A DNA stretch of 64,000 nucleotides from Chromatiales bacterium (GCA_020445605.1 JAGRGH010000063.1:62001-126000); one strand, 5' to 3'; shown: positions 19,272 through 29,668, counted from the first letter of the stretch. Numbers and translations are program-made. The notes: generated by a model from the sequence alone, not told the origin.

Positions 19272-20294
19272 TTATAAAAAGTCTTTTACCAACACTTCCG
19301 CGATCTGGACACTGTTCAGGGCCGCGCCCTTGCGAACATTGTCGGCGACCACCCACAGGTCGATCCCGCGCGGATGCGAAATGTCCTCGCGAATCCGGCC
19401 GACGAAAACGGCATCCCGCCCGGCCGATTCGGTGACCGGCGTCGGATAGCCGCCCGGGGCGCGCTCGTCGAGCACCTCCACGCCTGGGGCCTTTTTCAGC
19501 AGCTCGCGCACGGCCTCCGCGCTGATCTTGTCCCGGGTTTCGATGTGTACAGCCTCGGAGTGGCCATAGAACACCGGCACGCGGACGGTCGTCGGATTCA
19601 CCTGGATGCGTTCGTCGCCCATGATCTTGCGCGTCTCCCAGACCATCTTCATCTCTTCCTTGGTGTAGCCGTTGTCGAGGAAGACATCGATATGCGGCAA
19701 CACGTTGAACGCGATCTGCTTCGGATAGACCTCGGCGCGCGCCGGTTTGGCGTTCAGCAGATTCGCCGTCTGGCTCGCCAGCTCCTCGATCGCCTCCTTG
19801 CCGGTGCCGGAGACCGCCTGGTAGGTCGCGACGTTGATGCGCTCGATGCCGGCCGCATCGTAGATGGGTTTAAGCGCCACCAGCATCTGGATCGTCGAAC
19901 AGTTCGGATTCGCGATGATGCCGCGGTTGCGGTAATCGGCGATCTTCTCCGGGTTGACCTCGGGCACGACCAACGGAATGTCGTCGTCGTAGCGAAACTG
20001 CGAGGTATTGTCGATCACGACGCAGCCGGCGGCGGCCGCCTTCGGTGCATATTCGGCCGAAACGCTGGCTCCGGCGGAAAAAAGACCAATGGGCGTTTTG
20101 GAAAAATCGAACGTCGAGAGGTCCTCGACCTTCAGATAGCCGTCGCCGAACGGCACGCGGTTGCCGGCCGAGCGGCTCGAAGCGAGCGCATAAACCTTCC
20201 CGACCGGAAACTTCCGCTCGGCCAGGATGGAAAGCATGGCCTCGCCAACGGCGCCCGTCGCGCCGACCACGGCGACATCGTATGTCTTGCTCAT
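19272..20294 (-). CDS. asd: Aspartate-semialdehyde dehydrogenase
   Basis: A 340-residue NADPH enzyme that reduces aspartyl phosphate to aspartate semialdehyde for lysine, diaminopimelate, methionine and threonine. It shows the dinucleotide motif AVVGATGAVGEAML, the catalytic cysteine in NPNCSTIQMLV, and the substrate-binding YQAVSGTGKEAIEEL. The ATG at 20294 is chosen over a TTG one codon earlier. It lies 34 bases downstream of leuB and continues into fimV after 109 bases of AT-rich DNA that may hold a fimV promoter. Confidence 0.97.
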   Translation of the reverse strand: MSKTYDVAVVGATGAVGEAMLSILAERKFPVGKVYALASSRSAGNRVPFGDGYLKVEDLSTFDFSKTPIGLFSAGASVSAEYAPKAAAAGCVVIDNTSQFRYDDDIPLVVPEVNPEKIADYRNRGIIANPNCSTIQMLVALKPIYDAAGIERINVATYQAVSGTGKEAIEELASQTANLLNAKPARAEVYPKQIAFNVLPHIDVFLDNGYTKEEMKMVWETRKIMGDERIQVNPTTVRVPVFYGHSEAVHIETRDKISAEAVRELLKKAPGVEVLDERAPGGYPTPVTESAGRDAVFVGRIREDISHPRGIDLWVVADNVRKGAALNSVQIAEVLVKDFL

Positions 20295-20328
20295 CAAAGT
20301 CTCGTCAGAAAGATATCACTATGCCCGA

Positions 20329-21411
20329 TCAGCCCGCGGCCAACGCCGCGACGACCGCTTCGCCCATGGCGCGGGTGCCAACCACTTCGTGGCCGGAGCC
20401 GGCGATGTCCGCGGTGCGCAGACCACGATCGAGCACGGCAGCCACGGCGCGCTCGATCTGCTCCGCCAAGTCCGCGCGCGCCAGACTGTAACGCAGCAGC
20501 ATCGCCACGGAAAGGACCGTGGCAAGCGGGTTGGCGCGATCCTGTCCGGCGATATCCGGCGCCGATCCGTGGATCGGCTCATACATGCCCTTGTTGTTCG
20601 CATCCAGCGACGCCGAGGGCAGCATGCCGATCGACCCGGTCAGCATGGATGCCTCGTCCGACAGGATGTCACCGAACATGTTCGTCGTGACCATCACGTC
20701 GAACTGTTTTGGTGCACGCACCAGTTGCATCGCTGCATTGTCCACATACATGTGGCTGAGTTTGACGTCCGGATACTCCCGCCCGACGCGCGTGACGACC
20801 TCCCGCCAGAATTCCGTCGCCTCCAGCACGTTGGCCTTGTCGACCGAACACAGGCGACGGCCGCGCACCTGCGCGGCCCGGAACGCGACATGCGCGATGC
20901 GTTCAATCTCGGGTTCCGAGTACACCAGCGTGTTGAAACCCTCGCGCGCACCGTCGGCACGGGTCCGAATGCCGCGCGGCTGACCGAAGTAGATGCCGCC
21001 GGTCAGTTCGCGCACGATGAGGATGTCCAGGCCGGCGACGATCTCCTCGCGTAATGGCGACGCGTCGGCAAGCTGCGGATACACGATCGCCGGGCGCAGG
21101 TTCGCAAACAGGCCGAGTTCCGCGCGCAGCCCAAGCAGTCCCTTCTCCGGCCGCCGCGCGATCTCCAGCGATTCCCACTTCGGTCCGCCCACAGCGCCGA
21201 GCAGTACTGCATCGGCCTCGCGCGCGAGCGCCAGCGTGGATTCGGGCAGCGGCCCGCCTGTGGCGTCGATCGCCGCACCGCCGACCGCCGCCTCGCGCAG
21301 TTCAACATCAAGCCCGGCGTTGGCGTTCAGCCATTCGAGGACAGCACGGGCCTGCACCATGATTTCGGGACCGATCCCGTCGCCCGCCAGTATCGCGATC
21401 AGATGACTCAT
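20329..21411 (-). CDS. leuB: 3-isopropylmalate dehydrogenase
   Basis: A 360-residue NAD-dependent decarboxylating dehydrogenase of leucine synthesis. Visible motifs are [14 protein letters not shown] at the N-terminus, [15 protein letters not shown] at the substrate site, [23 protein letters not shown], and the NAD-binding [20 protein letters not shown]. The ATG at 21411 begins the standard N-terminus ([12 protein letters not shown]). It lies 16 bases after leuD; leuC-leuD-leuB form one operon. Confidence 0.97.
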   Translation of the reverse strand: MSHLIAILAGDGIGPEIMVQARAVLEWLNANAGLDVELREAAVGGAAIDATGGPLPESTLALAREADAVLLGAVGGPKWESLEIARRPEKGLLGLRAELGLFANLRPAIVYPQLADASPLREEIVAGLDILIVRELTGGIYFGQPRGIRTRADGAREGFNTLVYSEPEIERIAHVAFRAAQVRGRRLCSVDKANVLEATEFWREVVTRVGREYPDVKLSHMYVDNAAMQLVRAPKQFDVMVTTNMFGDILSDEASMLTGSIGMLPSASLDANNKGMYEPIHGSAPDIAGQDRANPLATVLSVAMLLRYSLARADLAEQIERAVAAVLDRGLRTADIAGSGHEVVGTRAMGEAVVAALAAG

Positions 21412-21427
21412 CAGACAAATACCCCGT

Positions 21428-22078
21428 TCACACTTTCGAAGATTCGAACAACCATGGACGGCTTTCCCGACGTCGCGACTCGTAGTCACGGATCTCGTCG
21501 GCATGCCGAAGCGTCAGGCCGATGTCGTCCAGCCCTTCGAGCATGCGTTCCTTGCGGAACGCATCGATGTCGAACGCAAACGAATGACCATCCGGCGTGA
21601 CGACCCGCTGCGCGGGCAGGTCGACCGACAGGCGATAGCCGTCCTGTCGCTCGGTTGCATCAAACAGTCCATCGACCTCCTGCCCATCCAGCACAATCGG
21701 CAGCAGCCCGTTCTTGAAGCAGTTGTTGTAGAAGATGTCGGCGAAGCTCGGCGCGATGACGACGCGAAAACCGAAATCGGTCAGCGCCCATACCGCATGC
21801 TCGCGGGACGATCCGCAACCGAAGTTCTCGCGCGCCAGCAGTATGCTGGCCTGCCGGTACCGGGGCTGGTTCAGCACGAAGTCCGGGATTTCCTCGCGCG
21901 CACTGGCCGGCATGCCGTACTCGCCCGGTGTCTTGTAGCGCCAGTCGTCGAACAGGTACGGACCGAATCCGCTGCGGCGGATCGACTTCAGAAACTGCTT
22001 CGGGATGATCGCATCGGTATCGACGTTGGAACGGTCGAGCGGCGCGACGAGTCCTTCAAAGGTGGTGAAAGCCTGCAT
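21428..22078 (-). CDS. leuD: 3-isopropylmalate dehydratase small subunit
   Basis: A 216-residue small subunit that pairs with LeuC to isomerise 2- to 3-isopropylmalate. The N-terminus [20 protein letters not shown], the motif [13 protein letters not shown] and the active-site loop [15 protein letters not shown] are standard. The ATG at 22078 is chosen because it starts the family sequence; the upstream in-frame extension overlaps leuC. The gap from leuC is 16 bases. Confidence 0.97.
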   Translation of the reverse strand: MQAFTTFEGLVAPLDRSNVDTDAIIPKQFLKSIRRSGFGPYLFDDWRYKTPGEYGMPASAREEIPDFVLNQPRYRQASILLARENFGCGSSREHAVWALTDFGFRVVIAPSFADIFYNNCFKNGLLPIVLDGQEVDGLFDATERQDGYRLSVDLPAQRVVTPDGHSFAFDIDAFRKERMLEGLDDIGLTLRHADEIRDYESRRRESRPWLFESSKV

Positions 22079-22094
22079 GATCGTGATCCTCGGT

Positions 22095-23510
22095 TCAGTC
22101 CGCGGCCGGCGCGAATTCACGCACATCGACGAAGTGACCCGTGATCGCCGCAGCCGCGGCCATCGCGGGGCTGACCAGATGGGTACGCCCGCCCTGCCCC
22201 TGGCGACCCTCGAAATTGCGGTTCGAGGTCGAGGCACTGCGCTCACCGGGTTCGAGACGGTCCGCATTCATGGCCAGACACATCGAGCAGCCCGGTTCGC
22301 GCCATTCGAAACCGGCCTCGATGAAGATCCGGTCCAGGCCTTCCTCTTCGGCCTGACGTTTGACCAGCCCGGATCCCGGCACGACCATCGCCAGCCGGAT
22401 GGAATCGGCGACCTTGCGACCGCGCACCACGCCGGCCGCCGCACGCAGATCCTCGATACGCGCGTTCGTGCACGAGCCGATGAACACCTTGTCCGGGCGA
22501 ATCGCGGAAATCGGCGTGCCGGCGGCGAGCCCCATGTAGTCGAGCGCGCGCGCGATGCCGTCGCGACGGACCGCGTCGGACTGCGCGCCCGGATCGGGCA
22601 CGGTGTCGGTCACGGGAACGACCATTTCCGGTGACGTGCCCCAGCTGACCTGTGGCGCGATCTCTGCCGCATCCAGCACCACCTCTCGATCGAATTTTGC
22701 ATCCGGATCGCTGACCAAACCGCGCCAGTATTCGGCGGCCCGCTCGAACTGCTCGCCGACCGGCGCGTAGGGACGCCCGCGCAGGTAGTCGATCGTTGTC
22801 TCGTCCACGGCGACCATGCCAGCGCGCGCGCCGGCCTCGATGGACATGTTGCAGACGGTCATGCGCCCTTCCATCGAAAGCCCGCGGATCGCCGAGCCGG
22901 CATACTCGACGACATAGCCGGTCGCACCCGCGGTGCCGATCTCGCCGATGATTGCAAGGATGATGTCCTTGGCCGTGACCCCGAACCCGAGCGTTCCCTC
23001 TACGCGAATGCGCATGTTTTTCGCGCGCTTGTGCACCAGACATTGCGTCGCGAGCACATGTTCGACCTCGGAGGTACCGATGCCGAAGGCCAGCGCCCCG
23101 AACGCGCCGTGCGTCGAGGTATGGGAGTCGCCGCAAACGATGGTCATGCCCGGCAGGGTCGCGCCCTGCTCCGGCCCGATGACATGGACGATGCCCTGAC
23201 GCGGATCGTCGATGCCGAACTCCGTGATGCCGAAGGCGCGGCAATTGCTGTCCAGCGTCTCGACCTGGATGCGTGACAGCGCATCGCTGATCCCGCCGGC
23301 GCGGTTGACCGTCGGCACGTTGTGATCGGGCACCGCGAGGTTGGCCCCGCGACGCCACAGGTCGCGCCCGGCCATGCGCATGCCTTCAAAGGCCTGCGGC
23401 GAGGTGACTTCATGCACCAGATGGCGGTCGATGTACAGCAGCGCCGTGCCGTCCGGCTCGCGGCGGACGACGTGCTCGTCGAAAAGTTTGTCGTAGAGCG
23501 TACGCGACAT
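22095..23510 (-). CDS. leuC: 3-isopropylmalate dehydratase large subunit
   Basis: A 471-residue aconitase-superfamily subunit with a [4Fe-4S] cluster. Cluster cysteines lie in [17 protein letters not shown] and in GCSMCLAMN; other motifs are [18 protein letters not shown] and the start [15 protein letters not shown]. The ATG at 23510 gives the standard length (E. coli LeuC 466). A divergent LysR regulator begins 105 bases away, and the space between holds a palindrome suited to a LysR-type operator. Confidence 0.97.
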   Translation of the reverse strand: MSRTLYDKLFDEHVVRREPDGTALLYIDRHLVHEVTSPQAFEGMRMAGRDLWRRGANLAVPDHNVPTVNRAGGISDALSRIQVETLDSNCRAFGITEFGIDDPRQGIVHVIGPEQGATLPGMTIVCGDSHTSTHGAFGALAFGIGTSEVEHVLATQCLVHKRAKNMRIRVEGTLGFGVTAKDIILAIIGEIGTAGATGYVVEYAGSAIRGLSMEGRMTVCNMSIEAGARAGMVAVDETTIDYLRGRPYAPVGEQFERAAEYWRGLVSDPDAKFDREVVLDAAEIAPQVSWGTSPEMVVPVTDTVPDPGAQSDAVRRDGIARALDYMGLAAGTPISAIRPDKVFIGSCTNARIEDLRAAAGVVRGRKVADSIRLAMVVPGSGLVKRQAEEEGLDRIFIEAGFEWREPGCSMCLAMNADRLEPGERSASTSNRNFEGRQGQGGRTHLVSPAMAAAAAITGHFVDVREFAPAAD

Positions 23511-23556
23511 CAGGGGCTCCGGGCCGGCAATTGTGGCACCCACTATGGCGTAGCCA

Positions 23557-23575
23557 ATGAATAACTACAATTCAT
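23557..23575. promoter_or_regulatory. Palindromic LysR-type operator candidate between leuC and lysR
   Basis: ATGAAT, seven bases, ATTCAT: an exact inverted repeat in the 105-bp divergent spacer, inside the only AT-rich patch nearby. On the leuC strand TTGTAG, 17 bases, CATAGT overlaps it and could be the leuC promoter. The position fits autoregulation and leuC control by the adjacent regulator, which is inference. Confidence 0.45.
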
Positions 23576-23615
23576 ATTTATTATTTTTCGAATTCCTGAT
23601 GCATATAATTCCTCC

Positions 23616-24509
23616 ATGGACCCCGCCAGCCTGCGCGCCTATCTCGCCGTCGCCGAACACGGCTCGTTTTCACTGGCCGCCGAGGCCCTGCACCTGACCC
23701 AACCCGCGGTCAGCAAGCGGATCGCCACCCTGGAATCCGAGCTCGGTGAGCGCCTGTTCGACCGGGTCGGACGCGGCGCGAAACTGACGGCCGCCGGGAT
23801 CAACCTGATGCCCCACGCACACGGGGTGCTGGACGGCATCGCGCGTGCGCGGGCTGCCGTTGCCGCGAGTTCCGTCGAGGTCGCCGGACGTCTCAGCGTC
23901 GCGACCTCCCATCACATCGGCCTGCACCGCCTGCCGCCGGTGCTGCGAACATTCATCGGCCGCTATCCGCGCGTGGAGCTCGATCTCAGCTTTCTGGCTT
24001 CGGAAGCTGCGTGGGCCGCCGTCGGGCAGTCACGGCTCGAACTCGCGATCGTGACGCTGCCGCTGCGCGAGGACCCGCTGCTGGCGCTAACGCCGATCTG
24101 GGAGGATCCGCTGGTGCCAGTCGCGACGCCGTCGCGGCTCGGCGCGGTTCGGCCGCTCGACGCACTGACGACCCTGCCCGCGATCCTGCCTGCCCGCGGC
24201 ACGACGACCCGCACCCTGATCGACCGCGCCTGCACGGCGGCCGGGCTCAGCCCGCGTGTGCGGCTGGAGACCGACCACCTGGAGACGATCCGCATGCTGG
24301 TCTCGGTCGGCTTCGGCTGGAGCGTGCTGCCACGCAGTCTGGTTGGGCCGAGCGTGACCGAAATCGACGTTCCACAGCTGCGCATGACCCGCCAGCTCGG
24401 GATCGTGCGCCACCGCCGACGCGAGGAATCGCCCGCCGCGCGCGCATTGATCTCGGCCTGCCGGTCGTCCGCAGGCGCCGCTCTGGCGCCGAACGCCGAA
24501 GGGCATTGA
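23616..24509 (+). CDS. LysR family transcriptional regulator (divergent from leuC)
   Basis: A 297-residue LysR regulator. The winged helix-turn-helix is at residues 1-60 (LRAYLAVAEHGSFSLAAEAL, then TQPAVSKRIATLESELGERL) and the effector-binding domain follows from about 90. Divergent placement next to leuC, with a palindrome between, suggests it controls leucine synthesis as a LeuO/IlvY-like local regulator, but the inducer is not evident. A TATAAT at 23604-23609 ends six bases before the ATG and no Shine-Dalgarno is present, so the message may start at or near the start codon. Confidence 0.9.
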   Translation: MDPASLRAYLAVAEHGSFSLAAEALHLTQPAVSKRIATLESELGERLFDRVGRGAKLTAAGINLMPHAHGVLDGIARARAAVAASSVEVAGRLSVATSHHIGLHRLPPVLRTFIGRYPRVELDLSFLASEAAWAAVGQSRLELAIVTLPLREDPLLALTPIWEDPLVPVATPSRLGAVRPLDALTTLPAILPARGTTTRTLIDRACTAAGLSPRVRLETDHLETIRMLVSVGFGWSVLPRSLVGPSVTEIDVPQLRMTRQLGIVRHRRREESPAARALISACRSSAGAALAPNAEGH

Positions 24510-24718
24510 AAACCCCGCCCGCTGGTCTATAACCAGAGAAGGCTTGACGGGCCAGCCGCAGCTTGGCCCGGCGGGCCGGACGGGGGCCGCGCCCGCGCGG
24601 AGCTGTCCCCGACGTCCATGACCGGTCAGGCCGCGACGCCGCACGTGCCCCGGGGGCTCCTGTCTCGAGTATCACCCTCCCGCGACACGCTGCCGGCGCC
24701 GCCGGCCGGAGGAATCCC

Positions 24719-24940
24719 ATGGCCAACGTACTCGTACATATCGACGAAACCCTGCCCGCGGCCGAACTCGACCGCCTGCAGCGGGATGTATCGCAACGCG
24801 ACGGAATCATCAGCGCCTGCGTCAGCGACCGAGCCCAGCATCTGATGATCGTGGATTTCGACCACGCACGACTGCGCACCGCCGACGTGCTCGGCGAAGT
24901 GCGCGCCCACGGCCTGCACGCCGAACTGCTGGGGCTTTAA
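24719..24940 (+). CDS. 73-residue protein, possible metal-free HMA-like fold
   Basis: A short protein with a strong ribosome site (GGAGGA five bases upstream of ATG). The pattern VLVHIDETLPAAELDRLQRD, then GIISACVSDRAQHLMIVDFD, then TADVLGEVRAHGLHAELLGL reads as strand-helix-strand-strand-helix-strand, like heavy-metal-associated (HMA) domains. The CxxC metal site is missing; the single cysteine is not in that loop. No function is assigned. The stop codon TAA is followed at once by copy 2 of the 162-bp element. A GC-rich 209-bp stretch with hairpins separates it from the LysR gene upstream. Confidence 0.7.
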   Translation: MANVLVHIDETLPAAELDRLQRDVSQRDGIISACVSDRAQHLMIVDFDHARLRTADVLGEVRAHGLHAELLGL

Positions 24941-25102
24941 CAGGATGTTGAAAAAGGCCCATCCATGGCCTTTTCAACGTCGCAACCGAAAAGCGTGGTT
25001 TTCGGTTGCCTCCGAAAATCCAACACTTGCATGTTCGATTTTCGGGCGAGACGTCCCTGTCTCGCGTGATCAGGCTGTTGAAATGAGAATTTCAACAGCC
25101 TG
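24941..25102 (+). repeat. 162-bp MITE-like hairpin element, copy 2
   Basis: Same length and orientation as the other copies, with 15 differences from copy 3 by hand count and no gaps. It begins CAGGATGTTGAAAAAGGCC directly after the TAA stop of the 73-residue gene and ends TTTCAACAGCCTG. A near-perfect first hairpin spans 24947-24978 and the CAACCGAAAA/TTTTCGGTTG hairpin follows. The last hairpin has a 14-bp perfect stem with a GAGA loop (25071-25102). The left flank is TTAA and the right flank is GCAA. Confidence 0.9.
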
Positions 25103-25147
25103 GCAACCCGTCGCATCGCACCCGGGCCGACCCGCGCGGGCCGGCCG

Positions 25148-25153
25148 TATAAT
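25148..25153 (+). promoter_or_regulatory. Consensus -10 box upstream of ygiQ
   Basis: A perfect TATAAT lies 45 bases past the right end of element copy 2 and about 95 bases before the ygiQ start. The -35 region is GC-rich and weak. Confidence 0.5.
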
Positions 25154-25248
25154 TACGCCCGCCTGAAGGCGCCACTTGCCCTGTGACGAGCGTGCATCGG
25201 CTGCGCGCGCCGTCAACCCGTTCGCGCATCCCTTTAAACCCCAAAACC

Positions 25249-27420
25249 ATGCAACAGACCGCGACCAATCTCTTCTCGCACCCGCGCTACTGGGCGGAGT
25301 GCTTTGGCACGGCACCGTTTCTGCCGATGTCGCGCGCCGAGATGCAGCCGCTCGGTTGGGACAGCTGCGACATCATCCTGGTGACGGGCGATGCCTATAT
25401 CGACCATCCCAGTTTTGGCATGGCCGTGATCGGCCGGTTTCTGGAAGCACTGGGGTTTCGCGTCGGAATCATCGCGCAGCCGGACTGGCGCGACACAAGG
25501 GCATTCGCCGCACTCGGCCCGCCGAATCTGTTCTTCGGCGTGACTGCCGGAAACATGGATTCGATGATCAACCGCTATACGGCGGACCGAAAACTGCGCA
25601 ACGACGATGCGTATACGCCGGACGGAATCGGCGGCAGTCGCCCGGACCGCTCGGTCATTGTCTACAGCCAGCGCTGCCGCGAGGCGTTCCACGACGTCCC
25701 GATCGTCATCGGCGGCATCGAAGCCAGTCTGCGCCGCATCGCGCAGTACGACTACTGGGACGACGAGGTGCGCCGTTCGGTCCTGATCGATTCGGGCGCG
25801 GACATCCTGCTGTACGGCAACGCGGAACGCGCCATCGCCGAACTCGCGGCACGTGCCGCACGCGGCGAACGCATTCGCGACATGCACGACATCCGCGGCA
25901 CCGCGGTCGTGCTCGAATCCGTGGCGGCCGGCTGGACCGAACTCGACAGTTCCCGCGTCGACTGGCCGGGAACCATCGACGCGATCCCGAGCCCTTACCA
26001 ATACGAGGCAGCGAAAGCGGGTTGCACGAAGAGCGACGGTGCCGCATCCGAAAGCACCACCGTCCGCGTCGTCCCCTTGCCGCTGCATCGCAGCGAGTCG
26101 CTCGACCCGCGCACCACCTGCATACGCCTGCCGTCGTTCGAAAAGGTACGCAACGACGCGACGCTCTATGCTCACGCATCGCGTGTGCTGCATGTCGAAG
26201 CCAATCCGCACAACGCACGGCCGCTGGTGCAGCGCCACGGTACGCGGGAGATCTGGATCAACCCGCCACCAATCCCGCTGGAAACCGACGAGATGGACGG
26301 CGTGTTCGACCTGCCCTATGCGCGAGTGCCGCACCCGTCCTATGGGAAACGGCGCATTCCCGCCTACGAGATGATCCGTTTCTCCGTGAACATCATGCGC
26401 GGCTGCTTTGGTGGCTGTACGTTCTGTTCGATCACCGAACACGAGGGCCGCGTCATCCAGAGTCGCTCACATGAATCCATCCTGCGCGAGATCGAAGCGA
26501 TTCGCGACAAGGTGCCGGGGTTTACCGGAACGATTTCGGACCTCGGCGGCCCGACGGCCAACATGTACCAGCTTCGCTGCAAGAGCGACGAAATCCAGTC
26601 GAACTGCCGACGTCTGTCCTGTGTGTATCCGACCATCTGCAAGAACCTCGATACCGACCACTCACCGACCACCGAGCTTTACCGCAAGGCGCGACAGGTG
26701 CCCGGTGTCAAGCGTGTCGCGGTCGCCTCGGGTCTGCGCTACGACCTTGCCGTGAGGGACCCCGAGTATGTACGCGAACTCGTCACGCACCACGTCGGCG
26801 GTTATCTGAAGATCGCCCCGGAACACAGCGAGGAAGGCACACTGTCGAAGATGATGAAACCGGGCATGGACAGCTACGAGGAGTTCAAGGCGATGTTCGA
26901 TCGTTACTCGAAAGAGGCCGGCAAGGAACAGTACCTGATTCCATATTTCATCGCCGCGCATCCGGGTTCGACCGACGAGGACATGCTGAACCTCGCGCTG
27001 TGGCTGAAGCGGCAGCGCTTCCGCCCGGACCAGGTACAGACCTTCTATCCGTCACCGATGGCCATGGCCACGGCGATGTATCACTCGGGCCGCGATCCGC
27101 TACACAAGGTCGGCTACAAGACCGACAAAATGTTCGTGCCGCGCAGCCCCGAACAGCGTCGGCTGCACAAGGCGTTCCTGCGCTATCACGACGAGAAGAA
27201 CTGGCCGCTGCTGCGCGCAGCGCTGAAGGACATGCATCGCGAGGAACTGATCGGCGATGGCGAGAACCAGCTCGTTCCGGCAGAGCGCCCGGGCAGCGCC
27301 GGACGTGGGCACAGAAATCAACCAGCCCCGGGCAAGCGAGCAAGGAATCCGTCCCGCCATACACAACCCGCCGCACGCGGGCCGCGCAAGCGTCGGCCTA
27401 AGGCACGACCCGCGCGATAA
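25249..27420 (+). CDS. ygiQ: YgiQ family radical SAM protein
   Basis: A 723-residue UPF0313/YgiQ protein. The radical SAM cysteines are 386, 390 and 393 ([15 protein letters not shown]), following a B12-type N-terminal domain with [19 protein letters not shown]. The C-terminal extension is basic and proline-rich. The reaction is unknown for the family. The ATG at 25249 ([20 protein letters not shown]) fits the usual N-terminus; a GTG 66 bases upstream is in frame but has no homologous-looking sequence and neither has a clear ribosome site. The gene ends inside the 3' end of ccmI, with 23 bases of convergent overlap. Confidence 0.93.
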   Translation: MQQTATNLFSHPRYWAECFGTAPFLPMSRAEMQPLGWDSCDIILVTGDAYIDHPSFGMAVIGRFLEALGFRVGIIAQPDWRDTRAFAALGPPNLFFGVTAGNMDSMINRYTADRKLRNDDAYTPDGIGGSRPDRSVIVYSQRCREAFHDVPIVIGGIEASLRRIAQYDYWDDEVRRSVLIDSGADILLYGNAERAIAELAARAARGERIRDMHDIRGTAVVLESVAAGWTELDSSRVDWPGTIDAIPSPYQYEAAKAGCTKSDGAASESTTVRVVPLPLHRSESLDPRTTCIRLPSFEKVRNDATLYAHASRVLHVEANPHNARPLVQRHGTREIWINPPPIPLETDEMDGVFDLPYARVPHPSYGKRRIPAYEMIRFSVNIMRGCFGGCTFCSITEHEGRVIQSRSHESILREIEAIRDKVPGFTGTISDLGGPTANMYQLRCKSDEIQSNCRRLSCVYPTICKNLDTDHSPTTELYRKARQVPGVKRVAVASGLRYDLAVRDPEYVRELVTHHVGGYLKIAPEHSEEGTLSKMMKPGMDSYEEFKAMFDRYSKEAGKEQYLIPYFIAAHPGSTDEDMLNLALWLKRQRFRPDQVQTFYPSPMAMATAMYHSGRDPLHKVGYKTDKMFVPRSPEQRRLHKAFLRYHDEKNWPLLRAALKDMHREELIGDGENQLVPAERPGSAGRGHRNQPAPGKRARNPSRHTQPAARGPRKRRPKARPAR

Positions 27421-28654
27421 GGAGCGCGGCCTGATTCTCGTCCGAGCCGAGCGTTTTTGACTCGCTTTCGAAGTCACCGCTCGATGCCGTCGGCTGACCG
27501 GAGCGTGACACCCGCGCCTGCACCCGGATCTGGTCGAACGCCGAAATCCTGAGCTGCGGCATCATCGCCATGGAATCGTCGAGCTGCACCTGTGTCGGCA
27601 GGGTGCTCACGGGGATTCGTGCAACCGCGAGCGGCATCGGTGGACCACTCGCGGCGCGCGCAAAAATGAATACCGTTTCATCGCCCTTGAGCTGGCTGCG
27701 CAGCTCGTCGGCAAGCGTGACGTCGACCTGTACGCTACGCGCGCCGGCGTCGGCCACGACCTCGGGCGCAGCGGCGAGCTCGGGCGCCCCCTCCACCGTG
27801 CCACCGGCCATCTGGATGGACTCGCGAACGCGGGTCGCGTCTTCACCGTCCGGATCGAGCCGCGCAAGCAGATCGCGCCAGACGGCAATCGCCGCGTTGT
27901 TTTCGTCGGCCTGATAGTGCGCGAATCCGCGCAACCAGGCCGCCACCGGGTTGTCGGGTTCAGCGGCCAAGGCGGCATCCAGCAAGGCCGCCGGACGCCC
28001 GGTGAAATTCCGCTCATTGACCGTCGCGAGCGCCTGCGCCAATCCGAGGTAAACCGACGCGGGCGGGTGCTCGTAGAGCTCGAGCGCACGCTCGTAGGCC
28101 GGCACGGCTTCCTCGATGCGCCCCATGACGGTGTAGCTGCGCCCGAGCATCAGCCAGCCTTCGGGATTGTCCGGATTGGCCTGAAGTTTCTGCTCGAGCC
28201 GTTCGACCATCTCCTCGACGGACATCTGCGGCGCGGCATCACCCCCACCGGCAACCGCGGTTCCGCGCTGCGCAATCGCGACCTCGAACTGCGGAACCAG
28301 CGACTGCGCGCCGAGCAGGCCATAAAACAGTATCGCCGCAACCGGGATCGCCACGACCAGCACGATCGCCATGCCCCAGGCGGGACGACCCGCCGCCGCA
28401 ACCGGTGAGGGTTTCGCATCCGGGTCTACGTCACCGAGCAGTTCGCGCTGCACATCGGCGCGCGTGGCCTCGAACTGGTCGGGTGCGATCACGCCATTGT
28501 CGCGCTCGGCCTCGAGTTCCGCGAGCCGCGCCTTGTAGACACGCAGATTCAGGGCACGCGCACGTTCCGGCGCACTGATCTGGTGACGCAGCAGGGGGAA
28601 CATTACGAGCGCAAGCGCGAGCGCGAGCATCGCGGCAACAACTGTCCAGAACAT
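27398..28654 (-). CDS. ccmI: Cytochrome c maturation protein CcmI
   Basis: A 418-residue protein that holds the C-terminus of apocytochrome c for haem ligation. Two membrane helices (about 1-22 and 95-120) flank a cytoplasmic loop ([18 protein letters not shown]). TPR repeats follow ([32 protein letters not shown]), then a C-terminal periplasmic beta-rich domain ([20 protein letters not shown]). It is the last gene of the ccm operon, with ATG 4 bases after the ccmH stop. The 3' end overlaps ygiQ on the opposite strand by 23 bases. Confidence 0.93.
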   Translation of the reverse strand: MFWTVVAAMLALALALVMFPLLRHQISAPERARALNLRVYKARLAELEAERDNGVIAPDQFEATRADVQRELLGDVDPDAKPSPVAAAGRPAWGMAIVLVVAIPVAAILFYGLLGAQSLVPQFEVAIAQRGTAVAGGGDAAPQMSVEEMVERLEQKLQANPDNPEGWLMLGRSYTVMGRIEEAVPAYERALELYEHPPASVYLGLAQALATVNERNFTGRPAALLDAALAAEPDNPVAAWLRGFAHYQADENNAAIAVWRDLLARLDPDGEDATRVRESIQMAGGTVEGAPELAAAPEVVADAGARSVQVDVTLADELRSQLKGDETVFIFARAASGPPMPLAVARIPVSTLPTQVQLDDSMAMMPQLRISAFDQIRVQARVSRSGQPTASSGDFESESKTLGSDENQAALLIARVVP

Positions 28655-28658
28655 CAAT

Positions 28659-29141
28659 TCAATTCCGGTCTTCGCGGTCGGTATCGTTCAGCGCGCGATT
28701 CAGGCGCTCACGCTCGTCATCGGAAAGCGCAGCGATGTTGGTCACCGGTGTACGACGGCGCAGATAGATCGCGACGCCGATCACGACCACCAGCAACAGC
28801 ACGAACGGCCCGGCCCAAAGCACGATGGTCTCGCTTTTCACCGGCGGCCGATACAACACAAAGTCACCATACCGCGCGACCAGAAAATCCGTGATCTCGA
28901 CATTGCTCTGCCCGGCGCTGAACATCTCGTAGACCTCATCGCGCAGATCCTTGGCGAGCGGCGCATCGGAATCCGCGAGCGACTGGTTCTGACAGACCAT
29001 GCAGCGCAGCTCGGCGATCAGGTCCTTGTAACGTTCCTCGTCAGCCTTCGAGCCAAAATCACGGAGCTCCGTTGCGTGCAGACCCGTCGAGGAAAGCAGC
29101 GTCCAAAGGGCAAGACCCATCCACGCAATGGCACGCTTCAT
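28659..29141 (-). CDS. ccmH: Cytochrome c maturation thiol reductase CcmH
   Basis: A 160-residue protein that handles apocytochrome c thiols before haem attachment. It has a signal peptide (to about 23), the redox motif LRCMVCQNQSLADSDAPLA with cysteines 47 and 50, and a C-terminal membrane helix (VLWAGPFVLLLVVVIGVAIY). Length equals the short CcmH form, with CcmI as a separate gene. It overlaps ccmG by 4 bases. Confidence 0.95.
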   Translation of the reverse strand: MKRAIAWMGLALWTLLSSTGLHATELRDFGSKADEERYKDLIAELRCMVCQNQSLADSDAPLAKDLRDEVYEMFSAGQSNVEITDFLVARYGDFVLYRPPVKSETIVLWAGPFVLLLVVVIGVAIYLRRRTPVTNIAALSDDERERLNRALNDTDREDRN

Positions 29142-29668
29142 GCGCCGGCCCTGATCTTCGCGATCAGCGGTTCGAGCGTGTCACGCCAGACCTCCGGCGT
29201 CAGCGCGCCGATGTGCTTGTAGCGAATCATGCCATTGGCATCCACGACAAAGGTTTCAGGGGCGCCATAGACACCCCAGTCGATCCCGACGCGACCATCG
29301 GCATCGAACGCCGTCATCCGGTACGGGTCGCCGAGGCTGCGAATCCAGCGCGTGGCATCCGCATGTTCATCCTTCCAGTTCAGGCCGATGATCGGCACGC
29401 CGTTGCGCGCCAGCGCCAGCAGCATGTCGTGCTCGACGCGGCACTGACTGCACCAGCTCGCCCAGATGTTGACGAGCGTGATCTCCTTGCGCAGATCGGC
29501 GCTCGTGACACGCCTGGACGCATCATTGAGGGACGGCAGATCGAACTCGGGAACCGGTTTACCGATCAGTGGCGAGGGAACATGCCGGGGATCGATGTGC
29601 AGACCCGCATACAACAGACCCGCAAGCGCCGCGAAGATCAACAGCGGCCAGAGAAACCGCAGCTTCAT
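29138..29668 (-). CDS. ccmG: Cytochrome c maturation thioredoxin CcmG (DsbE)
   Basis: A 176-residue membrane-anchored thioredoxin that reduces apocytochrome c. The N-terminal anchor is FLWPLLIFAALAGLLYAGL, the redox motif is WASWCSQCRVEH with cysteines 73 and 76, and the conserved DsbE segment is GVPIIGLNWKDEHADATRWI with VYGAPETFVVD. It overlaps ccmF and ccmH by 4 bases each. Confidence 0.96.
   Translation of the reverse strand: MKLRFLWPLLIFAALAGLLYAGLHIDPRHVPSPLIGKPVPEFDLPSLNDASRRVTSADLRKEITLVNIWASWCSQCRVEHDMLLALARNGVPIIGLNWKDEHADATRWIRSLGDPYRMTAFDADGRVGIDWGVYGAPETFVVDANGMIRYKHIGALTPEVWRDTLEPLIAKIRAGA

Noticed and set aside
24510-24718. Possible gene in the GC-rich spacer after the leuC-linked LysR gene
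   Set aside because: Frames here have no ribosome site and continue out of frame into the 73-residue gene; hairpins explain the region better.
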